A stretch of DNA of 64,000 bases from Saccharothrix espanaensis DSM 44229. Lineage in GTDB: Bacteria; Actinomycetota; Actinomycetes; Mycobacteriales; Pseudonocardiaceae. The DNA is taken from positions 7,079,001 through 7,143,000 of the forward strand of contig NC_019673.1 of NCBI RefSeq assembly GCF_000328705.1. The letters are read 5' to 3'. Made by a program: the position numbers and the translations under genes. This document shows, in pieces, positions 41,813 to 49,744 of the stretch (position 1 is the first letter of the stretch; each line of letters begins with the position of its first letter). Below the pieces are notes generated by a model. The model made no database searches. It was not told the DNA's origin and was given only the letters and a program-made list of their open reading frames with translations.

Positions 41813-42886
41813 TCAGGTCTCCTTGCAGAACTCGCCGATGGGGATGCCCACGTGCCGCTGCTCGGTAGCCACGTACCCGAGCAGCTCGTCGCCGCGCCGC
41901 AACTCGGTGACGTTGCGGACCTTGCCACCGGGACCGAGCACGCGAACGTGCCAGTCGTCCTGCACGGTCAGGCTGACCGCCACGCCCTCCGGCGAGTGCG
42001 CGGTGATCGTCAGGATCGGACGGGACTCCAACTTGGCCCGCCCCACCGTCAACTTGCGCGTCCGACCCTCCGAGTCGACCGCCAGCACCGTGCTCCCAGT
42101 GCGCAGCTCGGACAGGTAGTTGGTCCGGTTGTCGGGCCCGAGCACGTACGAGTGCAGTGCGCCCGCGTTGACCCGGAACGGCCGGGTGGGCATGTAGGGC
42201 AGCGGATGGGTCTCGCTGCAGCACAGGATGAAACCCGACGAGAACGAACCGACCAGGATGCCCTCGTCCTCCCGGAAGTGCGAGCAGGTGTCCACGCACA
42301 CCCGGTCGCCCAGGCCGTTGTGCTCGATGCCCTCCACGGTGAGCGTGGTCAGCGTCAACGGCGGCGACGTGGCCTCCAACAAACGCGCCAGCGCGAACAC
42401 GTCGGCCGCGTCGCGCGGCGCGAGCAGGACCCCGTCCGAGCCGTGTTCCAGCACGTCCAGGACGATCGCCGCCTCCTCCAGGTCGGCGACGACCGTGATC
42501 AGCCGGCCCGCCGCGCCGTCGGCGGCGGCGATGACGATCTCCAGCGGGATCTTCGTGGGGTCGGCGAACTCCACGACGGTGTGCTCCAACCGCACCGCCG
42601 CCGCGCACGCCAGCTTGAGCGTGCGGTCGTCGGTGACCCGCACGAACGCCGCCGTCGCGGCGAGCCGGTCCAGCCGGTCCTGGTCGTCCACCAGCACCGC
42701 GACCAGGTGCGGGCTCTCCACGACGTCCGGTGCGACCAGCACGCGGGCCACCGTGGGCGGCAGGGTGTCCAGCAGGGCGGGGTCGTCGGACACGATCCCG
42801 GCGAGCCGGGCGTGCACGGCGGCGTCGACCACGGCTTCGCGGTGCGCCTCGGGAACGGTACGCAGGTCGATCCAGGCGAATTTCAC
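41813..42886 (-). CDS. GriH-like 3-amino-4-hydroxybenzoate synthase (3-dehydroquinate synthase II family)
   Basis: 357 residues; GTG 42886 has TGGAG 6 bases ahead and gives the family start VKFAWIDLRTVPEAH. Markers of archaeal-type dehydroquinate synthase: TVVEFADPTKIPLEIVIAAAD, RLITVVADLEEAAIVLDVLE, GSDGVLLAPRD, GDRVCVDTCSHFREDEGILVG, SGFILCCSETHPLPYMPTRPF and FRVNAGALHSYVLGPDNRTNYLSE split over adjacent strands. In Streptomyces griseus GriH closes the C7 intermediate to 3,4-AHBA. The adjacent aldolase gene supports that reading over shikimate synthesis. Confidence 0.88.
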   Translation of the reverse strand: MKFAWIDLRTVPEAHREAVVDAAVHARLAGIVSDDPALLDTLPPTVARVLVAPDVVESPHLVAVLVDDQDRLDRLAATAAFVRVTDDRTLKLACAAAVRLEHTVVEFADPTKIPLEIVIAAADGAAGRLITVVADLEEAAIVLDVLEHGSDGVLLAPRDAADVFALARLLEATSPPLTLTTLTVEGIEHNGLGDRVCVDTCSHFREDEGILVGSFSSGFILCCSETHPLPYMPTRPFRVNAGALHSYVLGPDNRTNYLSELRTGSTVLAVDSEGRTRKLTVGRAKLESRPILTITAHSPEGVAVSLTVQDDWHVRVLGPGGKVRNVTELRRGDELLGYVATEQRHVGIPIGEFCKET

Positions 42887-42899
42887 GCCAGACTCCATT

Positions 42900-43691
42900 T
42901 CAGGAAACCGCGCCCGTCATGGCGTGCACGAGCTCGGCGGGGTGGTCGGCGTGGATCACCGACGCGAGTTCCGCGACCAGCGTCATCGGGGCCGGGGAGG
43001 TGAACACGCGGCGGCCGACGGCCAGGCCCGCGCAGCCCGTCGCCATCGAGGCGCGGGCGTGGTCGACCAGGCTGCCCCCGGTCGCCGGGCCGCCCGCGAC
43101 GAGCACCGGGATCGGGCAGCTCGCCACGACCTCGGCCATCCGCTCCACGGGCAGCGCCAGGTTGGTCTTGACCAGGTCGGCACCGAGGTCGACGGCGATG
43201 TTGACCACGTGCGCGAGCAGCGCCGGGTCACTGGGGTCCGCGATGCGCGGTCCGCGCGGGTAGACCATCGCGACCAGCGGCACGTTCCACGAGTCGCACG
43301 CGTTCGCGACCACGCCGAAGTCGACCAGCTGGCGCTCCTCGGTGTCGGAGCCGATGTTGACGTGCACGCTGACCGCGTCCGCGCCCAGCCGCAACGCCTC
43401 CTCCACCTCGCCGACGAGCACCTTGGCGTTGGCGTCGGCCGCGTGCGAGGTGCCCGCGCTCAGGTGCACGACCAGCGCGCAGCCGCCCAGCACCTGCGGG
43501 TCCAGGGTGCGCACCCGTCCTTTGTGGACGATGATGGCGTCCGCCCCGCCGACGACGACCGACCTGATCAGGTCGTGCCACCGGTCACGCGGCACGACCG
43601 GACCGTCGGAGACGCTGTGGTCCAGCGGGACGAAGAGGTACTTGTCGTCGCGCGGCCGGGAAAGCCGTCGCAGCCGCAACGCTTTCCTCAT
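42900..43691 (-). CDS. GriI-like C7 aldolase (DHAP + aspartate semialdehyde)
   Basis: 263 residues from ATG 43691. DeoC/FbaB-type class I aldolase: KYLFVPLDHSVSDGPVVPRD, ADAIIVHKGRVRTLDP, DAVSVHVNIGSDTEERQLVD, PLVAMVYPRGPRIADPSDPA, the Schiff-base lysine in GADLVKTNLALP, PIPVLVAGGPATGGSL and GLAVGRRVF. GriI makes the C7 sugar-like intermediate of 3,4-AHBA from dihydroxyacetone phosphate and L-aspartate 4-semialdehyde. Two genes downstream fit the pathway. Preceded by GGAGG 10 bases off. Confidence 0.88.
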   Translation of the reverse strand: MRKALRLRRLSRPRDDKYLFVPLDHSVSDGPVVPRDRWHDLIRSVVVGGADAIIVHKGRVRTLDPQVLGGCALVVHLSAGTSHAADANAKVLVGEVEEALRLGADAVSVHVNIGSDTEERQLVDFGVVANACDSWNVPLVAMVYPRGPRIADPSDPALLAHVVNIAVDLGADLVKTNLALPVERMAEVVASCPIPVLVAGGPATGGSLVDHARASMATGCAGLAVGRRVFTSPAPMTLVAELASVIHADHPAELVHAMTGAVS

Positions 43692-43777
43692 GTCGCTCAC
43701 ACCTCCGGGGGTCCACCGGCCAGGGCCATGGAGCAGCGTGGTGGAGACCGACTCGTGCGGGGAGGTGACAGCTGGCG

Positions 43778-43793
43778 ATAACTCGGCAGTTAT
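43778..43793. promoter_or_regulatory. Palindrome in the griI-lysR divergent region (LysR operator candidate)
   Basis: ATAACT-CGGC-AGTTAT, a perfect inverted repeat lying between the divergent aldolase and LysR genes. Confidence 0.6.
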
Positions 43794-43886
43794 GCACCTC
43801 TTGGAGCAACCGGGTACGACGATTCCTCGACGCAGCGTCAACCCCGCACACTCGCACGGTCGGTGTCTGCCGTCATCCGTTTGCCC

Positions 43887-43892
43887 TAGGCT
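43887..43892 (+). promoter_or_regulatory. -10 box TAGGCT, leaderless LysR gene
   Basis: TAGGCT ends 6 bases before GTG 43899. Confidence 0.45.
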
Positions 43893-43898
43893 GCGGAA

Positions 43899-44852
43899 GT
43901 GCACATGGAGCTCAGACATCTCCACGTCGTGCTGACCGTGGCCGAAGCGGGCAGCATCAGCCGGGCCGCCTCCTCGCTCAAGATCGCACAGGCCGGGTTG
44001 ACCGCGCAGCTCCGCCGCATCGAACGCGGCTTCGGCGGCCCGCTGTTCGTGCGCCGCAGCGACGGCGTGGAACTGACCGAACTGGGCAGGCACGTCGTCC
44101 AGCGGTCCCGTGACCTGGTGGAACGTTTCGACGACCTGCTCATCACGGCCCGCCAGATCGCCGCCGAGTCCGGCAGCCTGGGCATCCGCCTGGGCGGCGT
44201 GGCCGGGTCGCTGACCCCGCTGCTCGTAGGAGTGGTGCGCGACCTCTCGCCCGACCAGCCGCAGACCACGCACATCGAGCGCAGCTGCGACGCGGTGCTG
44301 GAACTGGTGCGTTCCGGCAAGCTCGACGTCGCGCTGGTCGTGGAGTTCCCGCAGAGTCCACTGCGGATTCCCGAACAGGTCGCCTGCCGCCCGGTGGTGA
44401 CCGAACCGATGCTGGTCGGGATCCCGGCCGGACACCGGTTGTCCGCACGCGCCGAGATCCGCCTGGCAGAACTGGCCGACGAGGACTGGGCCGTACCGGA
44501 GGAGAACTACGGAGGCGGCCGCCTGAACCTCCACCTGGCCTGCGAAGCCGCCGGCTTCACCCCCCGCTGCGTGCACTTCGGCGTGGACCCCGCCGCAGCC
44601 GCCGAACTGGTGCGTTCAGCCCAGACCGTCGCGTGCTTCTTCCCCACGTCCCAGGAACTGCCCGGCGTGGTCCTGAAGCCGATCGTCGACAACCCCGTTC
44701 ACCGCCGCGTAACCCTGGTGTGGCAACGAGATCGGCAAGCGGCGGAGTACATCGACGACATCCACACCGCCCTGCTCCAAGCTTACCAGGAACGAGTCTG
44801 GAGCCGAGCCCAAAAACAAGCCGCCAAAGGTTTAACCGCAGCCGCCAGCTGA
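43899..44852 (+). CDS. LysR-family regulator of the 3,4-AHBA-like genes
   Basis: 317 residues from GTG 43899 (MHMELRHLHVVLTVAEAGSI). HTH: SISRAASSLKIAQAGLTAQL, RRIERGFGGPLFVRRSDGVEL. Effector domain from ~90: GIRLGGVAGSLTPLLVGVVRD, KLDVALVVEFPQSPL, PMLVGIPAGHRL. A divergent position and the shared palindrome suggest that it activates the aldolase operon in response to an unknown coinducer. Confidence 0.9.
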   Translation: MHMELRHLHVVLTVAEAGSISRAASSLKIAQAGLTAQLRRIERGFGGPLFVRRSDGVELTELGRHVVQRSRDLVERFDDLLITARQIAAESGSLGIRLGGVAGSLTPLLVGVVRDLSPDQPQTTHIERSCDAVLELVRSGKLDVALVVEFPQSPLRIPEQVACRPVVTEPMLVGIPAGHRLSARAEIRLAELADEDWAVPEENYGGGRLNLHLACEAAGFTPRCVHFGVDPAAAAELVRSAQTVACFFPTSQELPGVVLKPIVDNPVHRRVTLVWQRDRQAAEYIDDIHTALLQAYQERVWSRAQKQAAKGLTAAAS

Positions 44853-44903
44853 CCAACACACCACAGTCCACAGTAGACACCCCGAAACACCCCACCCAAC
44901 CCG

Positions 44904-45034
44904 CGTCGTGTCATCCCCGTATGGCCCGCGCGCAGCGAACCGCGCTTTGCCAGGGAGTACAAGCACGCTTTTCGCTTGTACTCCCTGGCAAAGGGTGGTT
45001 GTCTCCGACCGGGCCATGCGGGGATGACACGACG
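44904..45034. repeat. Nested large inverted repeat (MITE/REP-like element)
   Basis: Outer arms of 25 bases, 44904-44928 and 45010-45034, match with one mismatch (CGTCGTGTCATCCCCG and its complement). Inner arms of 20 bases, 44945-44964 and 44974-44993, are perfect (CTTTGCCAGGGAGTACAAGC) around a 9-base loop. The whole 131-bp block could fold into a two-step hairpin or mark a mobile miniature element. The sequence composition is less GC-rich than the neighbours. No protein is credibly encoded. Confidence 0.85.
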
Positions 45035-45124
45035 CCCACCATCATCCTTGGCGGCTCGCCCGTCCGGCGAGGACGCTCTTCCAGCTTTCCCCGCGCCTCC
45101 CACAACCGACCTCACAGGCCGACC

Positions 45125-45490
45125 TCACACACCGTCCTCATCCCGAGCCGCAAACCGCTCAGCCATCTCGAAATCCCACCAGGCCGCGAAGAACTGGAAG
45201 TCCTCCGCCGACCGGTTGACCAGCCGGTGCTCTTCATGAGGCCGGAAGTGCACGATGTCCCCGGCCGCGAAGGGCACCGCGCCCTCGACCGTCACGATCT
45301 CGGCCTCCCCCGACACGGCCACCCAGATCTCGTGCTCCCGATGTCCGTGCGTGGATGACGAAGCCCCCGGCCGCACCACGCACCACGACCCGTCGAACGG
45401 CGCGTTCACCACCGGCCACGGCATCAACCGGCGTGCCACCAGCCCGTCGTCGCGCACCAGCTCACCCGGATCCAACCTGCGGATCTCCAC
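45125..45490 (-). CDS. Single-domain cupin protein
   Basis: 121 residues from GTG 45490 (VEIRRLDPGELVRDDGLV); a longer frame from 45583 exists but adds low-value sequence. Cupin motif 1 is HGHREHEIWVAVSGEAEIV and motif 2 is FRPHEEHRLVNRSAE, giving a metal site of His and Glu. Small cupins of this kind can be isomerases, oxygenases or sugar-binding proteins; the substrate is unknown. Confidence 0.8.
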   Translation of the reverse strand: MEIRRLDPGELVRDDGLVARRLMPWPVVNAPFDGSWCVVRPGASSSTHGHREHEIWVAVSGEAEIVTVEGAVPFAAGDIVHFRPHEEHRLVNRSAEDFQFFAAWWDFEMAERFAARDEDGV

Positions 45491-45654
45491 GGCGCCTACC
45501 CGCCCCGAACGGACGATTCCATGCGCTCTCCCCAGCAGAACCGCGCCCGAAATGTGCCGCACGCTATCGCCGGCCCCCACCACCCAGCAAGCGCTTACCG
45601 CCGATCAGCCCCATCAACAATCCCTATCTCTCTTCTCCCCCACCCCCACCCCAC

Positions 45655-47730
45655 CTACCGAGCCGCAGCCGCAGCCGCAGCTTTCAAGCAGAAGTCCAAC
45701 CGCGACCGAGCATCCGCGTCATCCGACACCGCCAGCACCGCCCGGTAGTCCGTCGCCGCTTCGCCGAACCGCCCCACCTTCTCGAACACCACCGCCCGGT
45801 TGAACCGCACTTCGGGCAGGTCCGCCAACGCCACCGCCCGGTCGAAGTCCGTCAACGCCCCGTCGAAATCGCCGGCCTCGAACCGGACCTGTCCCCGCAA
45901 CGCCCACCCCGGCGCGAACCCCGGGTCCGCCCGCAACGCCGCCGACACCACGTCCGAGGCCCGGCGCGGATCTCCCGCCTCCACCAACAACCGCCCCTGC
46001 ACGCACAGCAGGTGCACGTTGTCCGGCGACAACGCCAATCCGGCCCGGACGTCGTCCCAGGCCCCGTGCGAATCCCCCACCTCGCACCGCAACGACGCCC
46101 GGTTCACCAGCGCCGGCACGTGTCCCGGGTCCAGTTCCAGCACGTAGTCGAACGCGGCGAGCGCCCGCCGCACGTCTCCCAGCTCCAGCCACACGTCCGC
46201 CAGGTTGTAGTGCACCTCGGGGAACGGCGGCGTCAACGGCAGCACCCGCTCGAACGCCGCCACCGCCTCCTCGTTGCGGCCCAACCGCCGCAACAGGACC
46301 CCCTGGTGGAAGTGGTGCTCGAAGAAGCCCGGGTCCACCAGCGCGTTCGCCGAGTGCTCGGCCAGCGCCTCCTCCGCCCTCCCCGCCATCTCCAGCAGCA
46401 CACCCCGGTTGAGCCGCAGCACCGACCGCAGCAACGGGTGCTCGTCGTCGCCGAAGACCCGGTCCAGCGCGGCGCGACCCTCCTCGATCAGCCGCAACGC
46501 CTCGTCCACCCGGCCTTCCCGCATCTCCACCAGCGCCACGCCGTTGCGCGCGAACACCGAGTGGAAGACGCACTCCTGCGGGTCGTCCAGCTCCGCGGCC
46601 AGCGCGACCGCCTGGTTCATGAACGCCCGCGCCTGCCGCAGGTCCCGGCGCGGCTCCGGCAGGTGCCGGACGTGCAGCATCGCCATCCCGTACGCCAGGC
46701 GCAGCCGCTGGGCCACCCCGTCCACGACCTGCGCCGCCGCCTCGTAGACGACCGCCGCCTCCTCGGCCCGCCCGGCGACGGCCAGCGAGGCCCCGGCCGC
46801 TTCGGTGAAGTGCCACCAGTCACCCGAACCCGATCCCCGGTCCACCAGCTCCCGCCCGAGCAGCGCCAGCGACGCCGCCGCGTGGTAGAGCCCGACCTTC
46901 CGGCAGTGCCCCAACGCGTGCTTGACGGCCTGCACGCCGGCCTCGGGTCTGCTGCCGCGCACCGCGTGGAACGGGATCGCCCCCAACGCCAACGACTGCT
47001 CGCCCAACGCGTACAGCTCCGCGCACCGGACGTCGTGCCGGCGCGCCCGCTCTTCCTCGGGCAGAGCCGAGTACGCCTCGACCGCCGCCGGGTCGTCGGT
47101 GGTCCCGTCGCTGCGCACGAAGTCCCCGACCGGGGTGGACTCCACCACGCAGTCCACCCGCCGCGCGTACGCCGGCAGCGCTTCCGCCAACGACACCGCG
47201 ACCTCGCCCGGCGGGTCGACCACCGGCTCGAACCCGGTCCCCAGCACCAGGACCAACTGCGGGATGTCCTGCCGCCGCAACAACACCGCCAGCAGCTCGC
47301 GGTCCGTCGGGTCCGCGTGGTGCACGTTGTCGACGAACAGGGTGCGCGGCGAGTCGCCGAGCGCCGCCAGGTACGCCCGCAGGAAGTCCGCGATGCCGTT
47401 GGCGATGTTGCGGGTGTGCAGCCGCGAGTAGTACCTGGTCCGCTGCTCGTCGCCGACCGTCCACTCCAGGGTGGCCCACGCCGTCGGCACCGACACCGCC
47501 AGCTCCGGCGCGGCCGTGGCCAGTTCGGTGTTGTGCCGCGCGGCGAGTTCGGGACACCGCGCGAACGCGTCGCCCGCCAGCGCCCGCAACAGGGTCCCGC
47601 CGGCGGTGTACGGGCCGCGCAGGCCGCGGTGCGCGTCCACGGCGGCCAGCGCGGGCGGCAGCTCCAACCCGGCCCGCAGCCGGGCGCGGTCGACCGCGCG
47701 GCGGCCCCGGAGCCAGAGGTGGTCCGCCAT
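45655..47730 (-). CDS. Large TPR protein with STAND-like ATPase remnant
   Basis: 691 residues from ATG 47730 (MADHLWLRGRRAVDRARLRA), with GGTGAG ahead. Residues ~1-200 resemble the ATPase of LuxR/AAA regulators: HRGLRGPYTAGGTLLRALAG and a Walker B-like LFVDNVHHADPTDRELLAVLLR, but no P-loop lysine motif is visible. Residues ~280-690 are TPR repeats (LEMAGRAEEALAEHSANALVDPG, YNLADVWLELGDVRRALAAFDYVLELDPG, AGDFDGALTDFDRAVALADL). Possibly a ligand-binding scaffold partner of the SLATT/SLOG genes upstream. Its start overlaps the stop of a micro-ORF. Confidence 0.8.
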   Translation of the reverse strand: MADHLWLRGRRAVDRARLRAGLELPPALAAVDAHRGLRGPYTAGGTLLRALAGDAFARCPELAARHNTELATAAPELAVSVPTAWATLEWTVGDEQRTRYYSRLHTRNIANGIADFLRAYLAALGDSPRTLFVDNVHHADPTDRELLAVLLRRQDIPQLVLVLGTGFEPVVDPPGEVAVSLAEALPAYARRVDCVVESTPVGDFVRSDGTTDDPAAVEAYSALPEEERARRHDVRCAELYALGEQSLALGAIPFHAVRGSRPEAGVQAVKHALGHCRKVGLYHAAASLALLGRELVDRGSGSGDWWHFTEAAGASLAVAGRAEEAAVVYEAAAQVVDGVAQRLRLAYGMAMLHVRHLPEPRRDLRQARAFMNQAVALAAELDDPQECVFHSVFARNGVALVEMREGRVDEALRLIEEGRAALDRVFGDDEHPLLRSVLRLNRGVLLEMAGRAEEALAEHSANALVDPGFFEHHFHQGVLLRRLGRNEEAVAAFERVLPLTPPFPEVHYNLADVWLELGDVRRALAAFDYVLELDPGHVPALVNRASLRCEVGDSHGAWDDVRAGLALSPDNVHLLCVQGRLLVEAGDPRRASDVVSAALRADPGFAPGWALRGQVRFEAGDFDGALTDFDRAVALADLPEVRFNRAVVFEKVGRFGEAATDYRAVLAVSDDADARSRLDFCLKAAAAAAAR

Positions 47731-47822
47731 CAGCTCACCAGGGCCGGTACCAGGCACGCCGCAGCGGCCAGGGGCACAGGTCCGGGCAGACGGATCCGGA
47801 TCTTCTTCATCTTCGGTGGCAC
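47730..47822 (-). CDS. 30-residue basic/hydrophobic peptide coupled to the TPR gene
   Basis: GTG 47822 (GGAGG 5 bases ahead) reads VPPKMKKIRIRLPGPVPLAA and ends CLVPALVS; its TGA overlaps the ATG of the TPR gene (TGATG). ATG 47810 is an alternative start. Basic N-terminus with a hydrophobic stretch, like a small membrane peptide or leader. It is too short for homology, so whether it acts as a peptide or only couples translation is open. Confidence 0.5.
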   Translation of the reverse strand: MPPKMKKIRIRLPGPVPLAAAACLVPALVS

Positions 47823-47937
47823 GGGAACCTCCACGGAAAACGGCGCGGAGTGCCCGACTTTAGTGGGGGAAAACCAAAAAGGGCAGGATGCCCCCACCCA
47901 ATCCATAAGGCCGGGCAATAGCACCCAATCAAGACGC

Positions 47938-48004
47938 CACTCCCGAACCCACCCTCGAACCCACTCCCGAACCCACACCTCCGAGCCCACCCTCCCGAAC
48001 CCAC
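47938..48004. repeat. Low-complexity CCCGAACCCAC repeats
   Basis: Several irregular copies of C(T)CCCGAACCCAC in the 220-base gap between the SLATT and micro-ORF genes. The gap is AT-richer than average near 47870-47930 and probably holds the promoter of the micro-ORF/TPR unit. Confidence 0.6.
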
Positions 48005-48046
48005 GCCACTACAGGTCCGAGCCACCCGCACCACGAACCGCTCGGG

Positions 48047-48457
48047 CTAGTCCGAATGCCGCAGCACACTTTCCACTTCAGTCCGGAATACGTGCACTCC
48101 ATCCTCACCCTGCGGCGCGCCATGGGCCTGGAGCAGGTGCAACAACGCCACGCCGTTCGCCGACCTGCGCGCCTGCGCGCGGAACGCGAACACGGCCTCG
48201 TACACCGTCACCCCCGTCGCCAGCGCCGCCGCCACCGTGGCCAGGAAGCCCCACAGCGCACGACGCCCCGGGTCCGCCACCGCCACCGCTCCCAACGCCG
48301 CCGACGACGTGAACAGCAGCACCGTCAGCGCCGTCGTCCACCGACGGGCCGTCGCGTACCGGTCACGGGCCTGCTCGAACCCCGCCAGCCGCTCACCGAC
48401 CCGGTGCCTGAGGTAGGCCCGGAGGAACTGCTCGCGGTGGTCGTCCACCATGGTCAT
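48047..48457 (-). CDS. SLATT-domain-like two-helix membrane protein
   Basis: 136 residues from ATG 48457. Long N-terminal helix (EQFLRAYLRHRVGERLAGFE), two transmembrane segments (TTALTVLLFTSSAALGAVAV and WGFLATVAAALATGVTVYEA) and a C-terminal helix (ALLHLLQAH) match the SLATT layout, predicted pore-forming modules in nucleotide-signalled conflict systems. It overlaps the upstream LSDAT-SLATT gene by 4 bases (ATGA), forming one unit. Family assignment is by pattern. Confidence 0.7.
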   Translation of the reverse strand: MTMVDDHREQFLRAYLRHRVGERLAGFEQARDRYATARRWTTALTVLLFTSSAALGAVAVADPGRRALWGFLATVAAALATGVTVYEAVFAFRAQARRSANGVALLHLLQAHGAPQGEDGVHVFRTEVESVLRHSD

Positions 48458-49668
48458 GATCGGCTCACCGGTTCGTGACGGTGGCGCGCCACCTCGGTCG
48501 CCAACTCCCGCGCACGCTCCTCGCGCTCCGCGTCGTCGGCAGCCGGTGGCGCGGCCAGGTGGTCGAAGTACAGGGCGCGCAGCCGCTCGGCCCGCGCCCG
48601 CGCGTCGGGGTTCTCCCCGCCGCGCCCCAGCACCGCGAGCACCGCCGCGCCGGCTCCGGCGACCGCCAGCAGCACCCCGGGCCACGACTCGTCCCGCAGC
48701 CACGCCTGCAACGCCCCGAACGCGGTGGCCGCGAAGCCGGCGCCGATCGCCAGCACCACCAGCAGCCGCGCCCGCTCCCGCTCGCGCAGCGCCGCCACCT
48801 CCTGCTCGTGCAGCACCGGCGCGACGACCTGGTTCGCCTCGTGGATCGCTCCCGCCAGCAACGGGTAGTCCAGCACGTACCCGGGATCGATCACCGGCAC
48901 CGCCGACGGCTCCCGGAACCGGACCCGGGGCCACACCGACGGCGGTGGCACGTCGGCGTGCAGGGCGTCGCCGGGCTTGCCCGCGAACACCCGGTGCAGC
49001 ACCGCGACCACCCGGTCCGGCCCTTCGTCCAGGTGCACGACAGCCACCCGGCCGCTGCGCACCAGCACCTCCAGGTCACCGTCGACCTTCCCGCCCGCGA
49101 TGTCGTCGGCCAGGCCGCCCGTCCCGGCCAGGACCAGCAGCGGCCGGTCCCGCCCCAGGTGGTCGACCAGCGCCGCGCGCGCCCCGTCCTCGCCGCCGAC
49201 CAGGAACGCCAGGGCCGGACGCCGCGCACCGGCGACCGCCTCGACGGTCCGGAACAGCACCGGCACCTCTTCGCCCCACTGCGAGCCCGGCACCAGCACG
49301 GCCGTGTCGTGGTTGCCGTTGAGGCGCACCTCGTCCCCGACCGGCTCCGCGTCGACCGCGACCTTCCCGGACGGCGCGACGCCGACCAGTCGCGGCCACT
49401 TGCCGTCCAGCGCGTCGGCGGCCAGGCCGACCAGGTGGGTGATCCCGGTGTCCGCGCCCGCCGTGAGCACGACCGCGTCACGTTGCGCGGCGGCCGCGAG
49501 CACGGCTCTGAGCACCGGCAGGACGGCCGCGGCCAGCTCGGCCTCCGGCGCGTCGACCGGGCCGAGCACGGCGAGCACGGGGCGGGCGCGGGGCAGGTGC
49601 AGGGCCCGGACCCGGATGTCGGCGTCGGGGTGGGCCAGCCGGCACACCCGCGGACCCGCGGTAGACAT
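48454..49668 (-). CDS. LSDAT (TRPM-like SLOG) protein with C-terminal SLATT-like membrane domain
   Basis: 404 residues from ATG 49668, preceded by AGGGTG. Residues ~20-250 carry the TRPM-type SLOG/LSDAT fold: RPVLAVLGPVDAPEAELAAA, VVLTAGADTGITHLVGLAA, PRLVGVAPSGKVAVD, HDTAVLVPGSQWGEEVPVLF, RPALAFLVGGEDGARAALV and LLVLAGTGGLADDIAGGKVD. Near ~305-360 two transmembrane segments (LLVVLAIGAGFAATAFGALQ, PGVLLAVAGAGAAVLAVLG) close the protein. The family is predicted to bind NAD-like or nucleotide signals and gate a membrane module. Confidence 0.8.
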   Translation of the reverse strand: MSTAGPRVCRLAHPDADIRVRALHLPRARPVLAVLGPVDAPEAELAAAVLPVLRAVLAAAAQRDAVVLTAGADTGITHLVGLAADALDGKWPRLVGVAPSGKVAVDAEPVGDEVRLNGNHDTAVLVPGSQWGEEVPVLFRTVEAVAGARRPALAFLVGGEDGARAALVDHLGRDRPLLVLAGTGGLADDIAGGKVDGDLEVLVRSGRVAVVHLDEGPDRVVAVLHRVFAGKPGDALHADVPPPSVWPRVRFREPSAVPVIDPGYVLDYPLLAGAIHEANQVVAPVLHEQEVAALRERERARLLVVLAIGAGFAATAFGALQAWLRDESWPGVLLAVAGAGAAVLAVLGRGGENPDARARAERLRALYFDHLAAPPAADDAEREERARELATEVARHRHEPVSRS

Positions 49669-49732
49669 GCGGGGCACCCTAGCGCTGCTTCACGCCGATT
49701 TCACCCGTCCGGGGGACCAATTTTCGCCCAGG

Positions 49733-49738
49733 TAGGAT
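49733..49738 (+). promoter_or_regulatory. -10 box TAGGAT, leaderless SDR-like gene
   Basis: TAGGAT ends 6 bases before GTG 49745. Confidence 0.5.
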
Positions 49739-49744
49739 TTTGCC

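Noticed and set aside
44832..45115. Small overlapping ORFs in the nested inverted repeat
   Set aside because: They arise from symmetric sequence and encode no recognisable or conserved-looking protein.
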